NCBI GenBank assembly: GCA_000727475.1 | Contig: KL647334.1 | Coordinates: forward strand, 213,342 to 277,341 | Reading direction: 5' to 3' | DNA from: Sarcocystis neurona | Taxonomy: Eukaryota > Apicomplexa > Conoidasida > Eucoccidiorida > Sarcocystidae | DNA: 64,000 nt | Shown here: piece after piece, positions 32,866-46,100 of the stretch | Layout: each line of letters opens with the position of its first letter | Numbering within the stretch: position 1 is the first letter of the stretch | Program-made: the position numbers and the translations under genes | The notes under the pieces: model-generated | What the model saw: the letters and a program-made list of their open reading frames with translations, nothing else | The model's database searches: none | Told to the model about the DNA's origin: nothing

Positions 32866-35800
32866 CTGCAAGACGAAAAGGGACAGGGGACTTGCGAGAC
32901 GGAGAATAGAGGAAGAGAAGGACCGTGGCGGCAGTGGAGAACAGCAACGGACGCGCGCGTCACAGAGGAAAAGCTACGAGAAAAGAGACGCAGAAGAGAC
33001 AGGAGGCGCATTTTGTAAAAGAGACGGAGACAGGAGACGGAAGATCCAGCGGGGAGAAAGCTGCGAAAGAAGATACGCATAAAAGCCGATTTCGGCCAAC
33101 ACAACAGCAGCGGACGGGGTGTTCGTACACCCGACCACCGATGCATGCACAGCAGCAAACGTCGTCTTCTCGCATTTGCAAGTCACCAGACAAGTTTTTC
33201 ACGTTCTCCTCCGCGCGCGCAACCCCACACATATATTTTACAGCCATACATACACACATGCATGCGCGGCCTACCTAATGCACGCCCGCATAGACGCAAC
33301 GCATGCCTGCTAAACGTACATAGATTCACACACACACAAACACGCACGCACACACATAATATACATCCATACATATATATATATACATGCATGCGCACTT
33401 AATAGGCGAACACATATGGAGGTGGAGAAGAAAGTTTCGTCTGGGCACTTGGGCGTCGTTGCATGCATGCGGTGGGGCACCAGCAACGGACAGGGAGACA
33501 GCGAGGCAGAGACAGCAGCAGGCACGTACGGAGACAAAATAGAGAGACGGACTTTCGTACACAGAGACACAAGTAGACATGTACATGGGTATATATATAC
33601 ATATATATATATATACATACATATATACATATACAGACGGGGACGTACAGGACCCTTGCAAGCACGCAGATGTACACACATGTATGTACACGTGAACGAG
33701 TATATATATATATATACGTATATGTGTGCAACTATCTATCTATCTACAATATATATGTATATATGTGTATACCTGTGCTTACGCATGCAGAAGAGAAGCC
33801 TAGAGATATAACGGGACGACGCGCATCTCAACGCGAGAGAAGATGTGTATTTCTCTGCGTATATCCAAGCGCATGCGTACATGCAGCGGCGTATCAAATG
33901 CAGACAAGCGAGCAGCCGAGAGGACTAGACGGGCCACGACTCCCTATCTACAAGCATTCCACCAGGCATACAGACACACGCATATACACATATATATGTA
34001 CACGTATTTACTGGGCAAAAAAAAGTGTGTGTGCGATGCAGGGGTCGATAAGTAGATATAGAGTTGTAGGCGACACCGAAGCGGCGTGCCGTGTGCACTG
34101 CTCGCGTGCACGACGTCGTTGTTGCTGCTGTTGCAGTTGTGGTTGCTGCTGGTGCTGCTGTTGCTGTTGTTGCTGCTACTGTTGCTGTAGTCGCTGCTGC
34201 TGTTGCTGCTGTTGCTGTTGCTGCTGCTGTGGCTGTTGGAGCAAGAGGACATACCAACAAGAAGCCCGTTGACAAGCTTCACACGAATAGTGCGGCCCGC
34301 ATGCAAGTAGAGGCCAGCAGATATGCGAATAAGCGGCAGCGCCGGATGCTGCTGCTGGGGCTTCCTCTTCGCCGCTTCCTCTGCCACCCACTGCCGCACA
34401 CACCGTTCGACGGGGTCGAGCGGCGCCTGCAGCAGCAGCGCAAGCAGCAGCAGCAGCAGCAAAGGCAGCAGCAGCGGCAGCGAAGGCAGCAGCAGCAGCA
34501 GCGCCAGCAGCGTCAGGACCGCCAGCAGCAGAGTAAGCAGCAGCAAAAGCAGCAGCGAAAGCAGCAGCAGCGGTAGCAAGAGCAGGAGCAGTAAAAGCAG
34601 CTGCAGCGGCAGCAGTAGCACGTGGACGAATCTGAGTACGTCGTCGCAGCCTCGCGTCTACCTATATAGAATAGTAGTATTTGTGTGTGTATGCGATATG
34701 TATACACCCTGTATAGAGAAGCTAGATTTTCCTTCTGAATCTCGACATGCGCAGAGGACGCCGATACCACGTAGGATGTTTAGCGATACACGCAGACATA
34801 TATACATATATACATATATATATACATATATACACGCACTCGTATGCACGTAGAGGTGGAAGCATGCAGTAAAGAGATAGAATGACCGATACGGGCATAC
34901 GTATATATACGTCGAGAGACGGAAAGACGGACAGATACACAGGCAGACACACATACACGTATATGTAAGTACGCGTGTGTGTGTGTGGATACGCAGAAGA
35001 CGTAGGGAGTCTGTTAAGAAAGCTACAGATATAATAGATGTAAATATACCCATATGTGTCTACTATCGATATATATATATATATAGGACAGATGCATATG
35101 TAACTCGTATCTCTCTACCTATCTATCTACATATATATATATATATACATGGGAGAGACGCTGGTGCAGCAGCAAGTGAAGTGTTGGTGTTTTTGAACGT
35201 ACAGCAGGTTCCCGTGTCAGCGAAGGCAGCAGATCTGCTGCTGTTGCTGCTGCGTGAGCGCCGTTAAGTGGAGTCCCGCGTTCTGCTGCTGCGGTCCCTT
35301 GGGCAGCGATAGCGCTCTGCTGCTGTTTCTTCTTCTTCTGAGCCGCAGCTGCAGCCCCGACAGGCGAAGAGAGGACGGCCGGCGCTGCTGCTGCTGCAGC
35401 TGGCGTCGGTTTTGCTGCTCGCTGGGCGCCTGCAACAGCGTTCTGCTGCAGCCAGGTAGCTGCTGCTGCTTCTGTGTTGGGGGCAGCAGCAAAACCAGCA
35501 GTGCCCACTGCCGCGGCAGCAGCAGCAGCAGGTAGACTTCGTGTCTTCGAAAGAGCAGCAACAGCAGCAGGAGCAGCAGTTGCGGCTGCGCCGGTGCTTG
35601 CCTCGTCTTCATTTGAGAGGAGCGTATGAGAGAAGAGAGACGTCCTCGCCGCAGGATCTGCAGCAGCACCGGCAGATGCCAGAGTCGTGCCGAGGGCAGA
35701 CAGCTGCTGTGCTGCTGCTGTGTGAGAATCCCTGCTGCTGTACCAGCCTGTAGCGGTCGTCTGTCTCGCCTGCTGTTTTTCTTCTGTTGCTGCTCGTCTT

Positions 35801-38800
35801 CCCCCTCCTCCTCCTGCCCCTCCCGCTTCTTCTTTTTCGTCACTCCTGGAGCAGCGCGTCGCGAGGAGGCCCGCTGCCTGGTTCCGCAGGAGGTTATCTT
35901 GCTGCAGCAGCTGCTGCTGTCCCGCTGCTGCAGCAGAAGCAGCTGCAGCCGCAGGAAGAAGAAGAGGAGGGGCGGGGCCCTGCAGAGGCGCGGCAGCCAA
36001 CGACGCGGTGGGCAACAGAGAAGGCGTACGTGGAGCAGGAATATTCAGCTGCTGTTGGTTCAAATACGACAGCAGCCCCTCCATTTTGTTTGCTGCTGTA
36101 GCTTGACGAAGAACGGCGAGCTGCGCGGCTTGTCGGCGAAGGCCTTTCTGAGCGTCCTGCAGCTGCAGTCGCAAATTTACGTTCTCTGCGCGAGTCTGCA
36201 ACACCCACGGCAGCAGCAGCAACAGCAACATATACGCACAGGGGCCGTCTTAGCAGCAGGATTGGCAGCAGCAGTGCGCGACGCAGTAACCGGAGGACCG
36301 TAGCTACCCCAACACACACAGGGCAGCAGCAGCAGGAGGAGCAAGACGAAGCAGAGCACAAACAGCTAGAGAAACAGCAGCGGCAATAGCAGCAGCAGAG
36401 CTGCCATCCCCGAACCGATGCAGTCTCCCAACAGCAGCGGCCACAGAGGAGCAGCAGCGCCGGAAGCAGCAGGGCAGCAGCAGCAGCACCACCAACAGCA
36501 GTACAGAAGAATATCAGCAGCAACAGGAGACTCCGCTACAAGAGGAGCAGAACAGCAGGAAGAGTCGCTGTGGCGGTCCTCCCCAGTATTTGCAGCAGGA
36601 ACAGCAGCAAATTCAGCAGCGACGACACGAGGAGACGCCCAGGATTGTCTGCAGAGACAGCGGCTCGATCAACGGAGACACTCGCGCCTGAAGGAGTACA
36701 TAAGAACTGAGGAAAATATCGACTATAGATTGCCTATATGTATGCATACGTACAAATATACGGAAATGTAGGCCGCCTACATACGTACAAACATTCGTAT
36801 ATCTGTCTAGAGCCACGTATACAAATATATGTATGTGGACATAGTAGATGAAAAGTAGGGGAAACATCGTCTATAGGTTGCCTATATGTGTGTATATGCA
36901 AACATACGAATGTCTGTGTATATCCATATGCGTATATATTTATCTATATAGGAAGACATCATACCTAGGCTGCCTACATATGTACAGACATCCGCATATC
37001 TGTCTATATATATATATATAGACTGGCGTACACTTCTGTATATTGAGGTATACGAATATACCCCTAGTAAGGTTGCATATATGTGGACTTCTGTATACCT
37101 ACCTCGTTCTATACTTTCATATATACAAATATATTCTCTCTCTCTCTCTCTATACGCCTATATATCCCCCTCCCATACGCACCAGTACCCATACATATAT
37201 ATGTATATACAGAGAGAGAGAGAGATATACATACACACAACTATACATATATATATGTGGACAGATATATACGCAGAAGTATACATATATATGTACAGAG
37301 AGTGAGGGAGATTGGCGCTGGTGTATACATGTGCATATGTAGGCACAAGTACCAATCAATCGATACACACATATATCTACAAAGAGAGACAGGAGGAGCC
37401 CGGTAGAGGGAGACGGGACCCCTAATACATATATGTGTATACTTTATACATATGTGTATCTCTCTCTATATGTAGACAAAATATATACATATATGTAGAG
37501 AGAGAGAGGGAGACAGGAAGAGCCCGCGAGAGGGAGACGGGAAGAGCCCGCGAGAGAGACGGAGACAGGAAGAGAAAGGGAGACGACCATACAGAGACAG
37601 AGAGGAAGGGAGACGGAGCAGCAATAATAGGCAGGGCAGGACCAGCAGCGAGACGACCGTGCTACGGCCGGAGACAGGAAGAAGGGAAATTACACGTCGA
37701 CGAGGAGAGAAGAGTGACGCGCGCGTGCGTCTTCGGGGGGTCGTCCCGGCGTCTCGTCTCTTCTCCCGTTTGGCGAGTCGAACGGTACGCGCAGAGACGG
37801 AGACAGCAGCAGATTTATTAGACAGAGAGAGACACGGGAGTTACGAGCAGCCCACCAGAGCTATGGAAAAGTATGGATAAAGTAGTACAGATATGTGTGT
37901 GTAGACAGATATATATACACACACAGAGAATCAGATAACTCCATGTAGACAGATAGATATAGATACAGAAATGCGTACACATCTATATAGATCCGTGTAT
38001 AGCTAGACACATAGTAGTCCAGATACAGAGGTATATGTACAGGTGTGTATATAGAAGGCCGCAACAGGAAGAGAAAGAGACAGAGACGTTCTGGTACTTG
38101 TGCGTATATTAGCGCGTCCTGCTGCAGCATATCATTTTCGTCAATAACAGCAGCGAGCCGTTTTTTTAGCTCCTTCTCCCCGCGCCGCAGCAACTCCACT
38201 TGAACGCTCTGCAAACAGCAACAAAGCGAGGGAGGACCCGCAGCAAAACAGCAGCAGCAGCGCCCACAATTGCGGCAGAGCAGCAGCAACAGCAGCAGCG
38301 CCGGCACGAGGACCCGCAGGGAGGTTCCGCAACAGCAGTGGGAAAACGACGGCAGCACAGCCCTAGCAGCGGGAAAACGACGGCAGCAACAGCAGCAGGA
38401 AAACGACGGCAGCAGCAGCAGCCGTAACGACAGCAGCAGCAGTAGCAGCAGGAAGACGACGGCAGCAGCAATGGCAGCAGGAGAACGACGCGGCAGTAGC
38501 AGCAGCAGCAGACCACACACGTATACACGAGTGAACACGTAGAGAAGAAGAGCCAAGATGTCTCCCTGTCACGTTCTCTGGCAGGGGCCGGGGGCAGGTG
38601 ACCAAAACGTAGGAAGTTGTTCTTGAGAGAAAACTGCCGGCGAAGTGCGCAGGAAGGAGAACTCGTGTCTACGCTGCTATTTCCAAATGGACAAACTTCC
38701 AGGAAGTGGGAACTCATAGATGGAGTTCCCTTGCGCGACTTCCACGTTCAACAGGTAGGAAACACATATTCACAAAATCTACTTCTGTAAGAGACAGAGA

Positions 38801-41800
38801 CAGACAGACTTCCACACGTATAGCGACCCGTCATGAGGAAAAGATGTGCGTACATATATCCATACATATATACAGCGACACATACACATATGTGCAGGAG
38901 AAAGGGGTCTCCACATCCGCATATATGTACGTGGCGGTATAGGGTAAGAGGGAGAAACCCCTTCACATATATATACATATATACGCATATGTATACGTAT
39001 ATGGCGATACCAGGAGAGAGAGGTATACTCATCCACATATATACATGTCCATATATAGAGAGAGCTATTTCCGTATTTATGTACGTGTGTATCAGCTTCA
39101 TATACGCATGCATATGCGTGTATTCTATATAGAGTGAGCTAGAACAAGACGCTATCTATATACGTATGAAAGACCCCACACCAAGAGAAAGCTACAGGTA
39201 CACATCTATCTATCTGTCTCTCTAAATATATGTGTGTGGGGTGGTCACCAGCGGATAGCGGAGACAGACAATACACTTAGAAAAGACCATTCGTTTGTTG
39301 CAGTCTTGTCCTGGTGTGGAGACACACGCATGTATATATCCATATAAACGTCTGTGTGTCTCCGTGTCTCCGTGTCTCCGTCTCTGTGCGTGGTCTGCAG
39401 ACGCAGAGAAGAGAGCAGCACCGATGCATGCACACAATGAGACGCCTTTTTTTCTGTGCGGAGATGAAAAAAGGAGCGCTTCTGGCTGAAGGGAATCCTC
39501 CCTACTTTGTCGTTGAGGTGGGAGACGGCCTCCAGCTCGGCCAGTTCCTCCTGCAGCTCGGTCATTTGCTTCTCCCTGCGGCGGGTGATCTCTTCCATGT
39601 GATGCATCTGTGCGCCCATTCCACGCCAGCCCACGTCCAACGCACGTTCGTCAACAGAGAAGGTTTCATCAAAAAACGTCGCCAAAAAGCATGCACGGGC
39701 GCGCAGCAACGGGGGCCAGTCGCCCTTCCACATATGCACTGCGCAGAAAGGCGGGGTCACCTCTGCTGCTGCCTCGTCTCCCTCTCCGTCAGAAGGACCA
39801 CGAGGACCAAGCCAGCACACACACAGCACATATCTGCGCATGCAAACAAAAGCATGCACACGAAGACCAAGTGTTCACATGCATGTATGTACACACGTTT
39901 CTGTATATAAGGCTGTATGTATGTGTATATGGATGCATATGTATTGATTGACATGTTTGTATATATATATACACATATATGTACGTATGTATGCATGTAT
40001 GTATGTATATGTATTTACACGCGTGTATGTGCATGTGTATGTATATGTATGGATGTTATGTATATGTGTATATATGTGTGTACGTATGTATGTATATACG
40101 TATGGATATGTATGCGCAGGTATATATATGTATGTATATATACATATACATGTATGTATGCGTATGTATGTACATATATGTACGTATGTGCATGTATGCG
40201 TATGGATGTAGAAGTATTTTAACGTATATGTATGCATAGGTATGTATGTACGTATATGTATGTAAGTGAAGGTATATGTATGTATATCCATGTGTGTGTA
40301 TATGTATGTATATGTATATGTATGTGTATGTGTGTGTGCAGAGCAGCTGGCTTATACACGTCATTGTATTAATATGAGAAGAGTTGTTAAAGAAGCAAAT
40401 GCAGAAATCTACAGACACACATATCAACCCGGATATCTACATCTATATATGTATGTATATAAATACATACACATCTATGTGTGCCCCACACACACAAAGA
40501 ATGTGTCTTCATAAATACATACACCTTTCTATATATATATATATGTCGAGAGATGCATACGCTACTTAACATTCACATACACACATATATATATGTATAT
40601 ATACACGACATCCGTTTCCACACAAACATTACCTATCTACCTATCTATCTGTTTTCCTATCTATCTGTCCCTCTCTATATGCACGTACATAGACATATAT
40701 ATATGCGTAGAAGAATGCGCTTGATATATACATATATATATATCAACCAGGTGTCTTCGTTTCTTCTGCAGGTGGATGGCAGTCGTTTACACACTCGATG
40801 CCACGACCCAACAGAAAATCCGCATATATATATGTGGACATGTATATGGGCACAGAAATACTTGCCGACGCAAACATATATCTATCTTTCTCTATACACA
40901 TATATACAAATACGTATGTGTACAGACTTGTACCTACTGAACAAGCACATATATATGTATGCATGCCGAAGCCACGTGCCTTGCTGAAGGTATATCTATT
41001 ACAGGTATACATACGCATACATATATATACATGTGTAGATACGTGAGTGCCGGGGCAGTCGTGGATGGATAAGTATGTATGCACACGTGTGTATACATTC
41101 CTAGAGGTGGAAACTTTGACGCCGAAGTATGTCTCGATAGATTCAAATAGATGTAAATATATATACGTGTACAAGTACACATGCATATATATATATATAT
41201 GAGCTGTGTTCACGTCCGGGGAGATAAATACACTTGTGTGGAGAAGGCACGTCATTCTGCTGGTCCTTGCGAGAAATACAAATTAACAAACGTGCATGCA
41301 TGCGTGGGTATATCCACTGTCACATGGCCGCATATATCAATATTACATTTATATATAGCCTTCTCTCGGCTATGTGTGTGGGACGTGGAGCGTGAAGGAG
41401 CACCCGCAACAGCCAAGAAAGCGGCAGCAGCAGCAGTCGGATCAAAGGCAAGCAGCAGCAGATAAGTATCTTCCTACGCAATACCGGCAGGGTCAACGGC
41501 GTAGCAAAGCAAGCAGCAGCAGCAGGAAGTGCGTCGTCAGCAGCGAGCAGCAGTGGCAGCAGGAAAAGACAGAAGCATTCAGCAGCAGTAGCAGGAAGTA
41601 TCTTTGGTAATGGGCAGCAGCAGCGGGAGGAAAAGACAGAATTCAACAGCAGCAGCAGCATTATCGATTCGAATCAACGGTGAGCAGGAATGCAGAGGGG
41701 AGCAACAGCACGCCATCGCGCAGCAGAAAGAAAAGGACGCAGCAGCCAAAGTGAGAAGTAGCAGCAGCAGCGGAGCCGTGGAGAAATCAACAGCAGCGGC

Positions 41801-43145
41801 ACCTGCAGCAGCAGAAACACGGGTGCAGGACAAACGAGTCTTAGCAGCACGGGAACAAGGACCGCTGTGGTGGCCGAGCAGCAGCAGCAGCACTGGCGGG
41901 AGAGGGAAGGAGAGAAGAAGCAGCAGCAGCTGCAGCAGGGGGAGGAAAAGGAAAAAGAAGAGAACCGGCAGCAGCAGCTGCAGCAGGGAGAAAAGCAGGA
42001 GGCGGACGAAGAAGCGAAATTCCTACTGCTTCTTCTAAGTGGACTTTCTCTCGCTCGGAGCGACGAAGCGCTTCACGCAGCTCCTCCATCTGCTGGTCTC
42101 TCTCGCGACAAATCTGCTGCTGCTGCGCTACCTGCATGCGCACCCATACACGCACAAGTGTACACACATAGATAATTAGGCAGTATTTATATATATATAT
42201 ATAGAGATATATGTACGCAGAGAGAGGGACAGAAAATTGCGGCCAGAAGCAGACAACCGGAGACGGGAAGAGAAAAAGGGACGACGAGACGTAGAAAATC
42301 TTCCGGTTCACACATATATACATATACATATATATACGTATATGTATACGTATCTACATACCTCCACATATATACGTATGTACACATCTACGTATATACA
42401 GATATACATACATACATACATGTATACACCAACATACACATAGACATATATATAGAAGCATGTACATACCTAAATACATACGTAGATATATACACATACA
42501 TGCGGCTATACATGCATATACGTATTCCTACGCATTTACTTACACACATACATATATACACCCTTACATACACATACACATTCATATATACGCATGCCTA
42601 CGAACACTCACGTATAAACACACATACATATATTTGTAGACATACCTACATACACATACCCACATATATATACATGCATATATACGTATATCCAGACATA
42701 CACATATACATATATACACATATACGCATGTATATACCTACGTAGGCACACACCTACATACATACGTATACATACACATATACACACATATACATACACA
42801 TATACATACATACATACATACATTAACACACTCATATATATACGTATATCCATTCTTATACACAGAGATACACATGTACATATATACGTACATACACATA
42901 TACTTACCTCAATACACACACACATATATGCATACACACATACATACATATATATACATATTTGGGCATATATACATATATACAGACATACGCATATATA
43001 CATATATATATATATGCATGTATACATCTATGCCTAACATAGATATACGAGTAACATTAGGTGTAGTACTAAAGCAACATGTATATATATATATATATAT
43101 ATAGGAGATACGTATACACGAGTGGTATTACATGTAGTACTGAAG

Positions 43146-43177
<32 letters not shown>

Positions 43178-46100
43178 ATACGAGAGTATGAACTCTGTCA
43201 AGATGGCGATATGGCCATCTTAGAATATGAGAGTACTGTGCCGCAGTGGTGTTTCGCTTCGGTAGAAAAAAAAGAGAGACGGCCTTACTGCTGCTTCAAG
43301 AGCCTGACGGTGCTGCTCCTTGTGCACTTGTAGTTCGACGTCCATCGCCGCCTCTCTGTTACCCATTCCGCAGCAGCACAACACATCCCTGCAGCAGCCC
43401 TGCATGTACGCCTTTCACCACCAGGGGATATGAATGGCAGCAGCAGCACCCAGCGAATCTCACCAGCAGCAGCAGCGTGAGCGTGAGAGTACCGCCAACA
43501 GCAAAGATGCAGCAGGGATGGCAGCAGCGGGGCAATCGCAGCAGCAGCACAGCCGCAGCAGCACTCACAAAACAGCAACTCCAGCGACCCCACAAGAAAG
43601 GCCGGAAGAGCCACAACAGCAGGCGCAGCACAGCAGTTCTCCAGCAGCCGAGAAGCGAAATACACAGGCCCTCGGGGAACAGGCCACAGCGTCGCTGTCG
43701 CAGAAGCAGCACAAGGACGGCAGCAGCAGCAGACGCGGCTGCAGCAGCAGCACCACCTCGGCGTCAGCAGCAGCAGCAGCACGTCCGCGAGTGCGGTTGC
43801 AGCAAAAACGCTACAGCCGCTTTCACCGTCAGCAGTAGCCCTCGCTGGACCTTCCGGCACCCCTCGGCACGCAGCACTCAGAAGCCTGCACAGCTGCGGT
43901 GTATGTACACCCGGATCGCAATATACAAGGCAGGCCCCCACACTAGCACTGCCGCGCACGTACAGCCAAATATCCCGTAATACGCACTGAGCTCTGCGCG
44001 TGAAACGGAGAGACACAACAACGTGCTCTAGTTTCCTCAAAGAAAAGAAGTCCAAACATGTGACTCAGAGTGCTGGAGCTGCTTTGCAACCAGGCCAAAC
44101 GGTACACAGCTGCGGTGTACGTACACGCGAAGAGTGCGCAAAATCTCTTGAACTCTCCGGTGTGCGAGCTGCATAAAAAGAAGGACGTCCTCTGAAGCAA
44201 AAGCCCCAGGCTGCGCGTTTGCGGTGTACGTACACCCGAACGGCTACGGAGAAGGCGATTCGGAAGCGTGCAGCCCAAGTCGCAGCAGTGCCACTTCAAC
44301 GTCTTTTTTGAAGCGTTTCTTGCCACACGGTGGAGAGGGCGCCTGAATCGACAAATCGCTAGTTATGCATGCATGTGTTTCCCCTCAAAAGACAGAGGGC
44401 CGTCAGCTCTCTGTTGTCCCGCACTTTCGTACGAAGCATGCGGTGCACGTTCACCCAACAAGGGGATTCTCACCGTGAAACTCCATCCAACCTCCGCTGC
44501 CACCACTGCAGCAGACCAAAGTATTTCTCAAGTCTCTGGGCCACACATTTTTTTCCGTTTCCCTGCGTTGACCAGCCTCTACGAAGCAACCAACAGGTGA
44601 GCAAGTCTCCAGTGTGGGGCGTACGTACACCCGAAAAAGTCTACACCCTGTGACTGCTGGTATGCGCAGGGGGCAATTTTTCCTTTCTTTTGCAGTCTGG
44701 GCAGAGTGGCAGCAGCGAGTCACATTTCGATGTCCAGCGTCAACCACCTTGCGGCTCGATGTGGGAGGAAGCACGGCGAGGTCGTGTGGGAAGCAGGCTG
44801 CGGTGTACGTACACCGTAGAAGTACCTGTTTTTCGCGGCTTTTTCGACTTCTACGACGTGGAGACGGACGATCTCCCCTTCGAACTGCAGCGACTGCAGC
44901 TGTCGCAACAGTTTCTGAATTTCTTCTTCTTTCTGCTGCTGCAGCTGGCGCGACACCCGTATCTCGTCGTCCTTCATCTTCATTCCTTTTTCGAGCTAGC
45001 CATCCCCCAGTCACACAGCACAAACACACACACCGCTCCACTCTCACTGTACTGCGTGCACATACAAAGAGACAGCTGTTTACAGAGACATACATATATA
45101 TGCGTGCCCATAGGTAGATGACAGAGAGACAGCTACACATACATACATATATATGTGCACGCATAGGTAGAAGAGAGATGTCTAGAGAGAGACGCAATGG
45201 CAAAGCAAATGCATGCGTAGACAGACTGTCGAGAGAAGCGCATACAGCAGCACGTCTACGCGCATGCATCAGGAGGTGGATAGACGTTAGGTATACACAT
45301 GGATTCGGGAACGGGGGTTTATAGAGAGGCAAAGACGGCCTGTGTGAGCTACGTAGTCGCTGCATCACTTACACATTTCTGCATATATATCCTTCACGTG
45401 TACGTCCATGTGCGAACCAGATACAGAAACACGGGGGGCCGGGTGTTGCTTCTACCTTTATACGATTTGTATATACGAAGACATTTGTATCGTATATTCA
45501 GGTGGGTACGCTCGAATCAATCAAACACGTGTTGAGAAATATTTATGCGGATACACAGATACACAAGCTCACACACGTACCTACACATGCAGGGGCACAG
45601 GCTCGTACGCATGCAGATATATATATATGAATACATCCACATCATATATATACGAGTGCTTCTTTATGTATATATATACATATGTATACATAGTCATATA
45701 TGGATATGTAGTACACGCATGTGATGAAGACACGGCATCCACCCACACAGGCACATGAGCAGGTATACAACGTTCCTACGTCCGGACGTATTGAATATAC
45801 GCAAACCGGTAAGTATTCAAAACTGTGGTTACTTCTAGTTGATCTGCTCCATACGCAGAGACAGAGAGAAATCACGAGGTTTCTCAGCTGTTTTTCTCTG
45901 CGCGATGATGATGGGCTGCAGCAGCGACAGGCGCGCGATGAAAGCAGCAGAGCTGCGGAGAAGAGAAACGGGCGAGTGAAGAGACGAAGACGGAGAGACA
46001 CAAAGAGACAAACGAAGAGAGATGAAGAACGGCACGAGCAGACGGTCAAAGTCCAACAGCAAGAAGAAGGTTAGGGCTTTTATGACGCGGGCGCCAGCAG

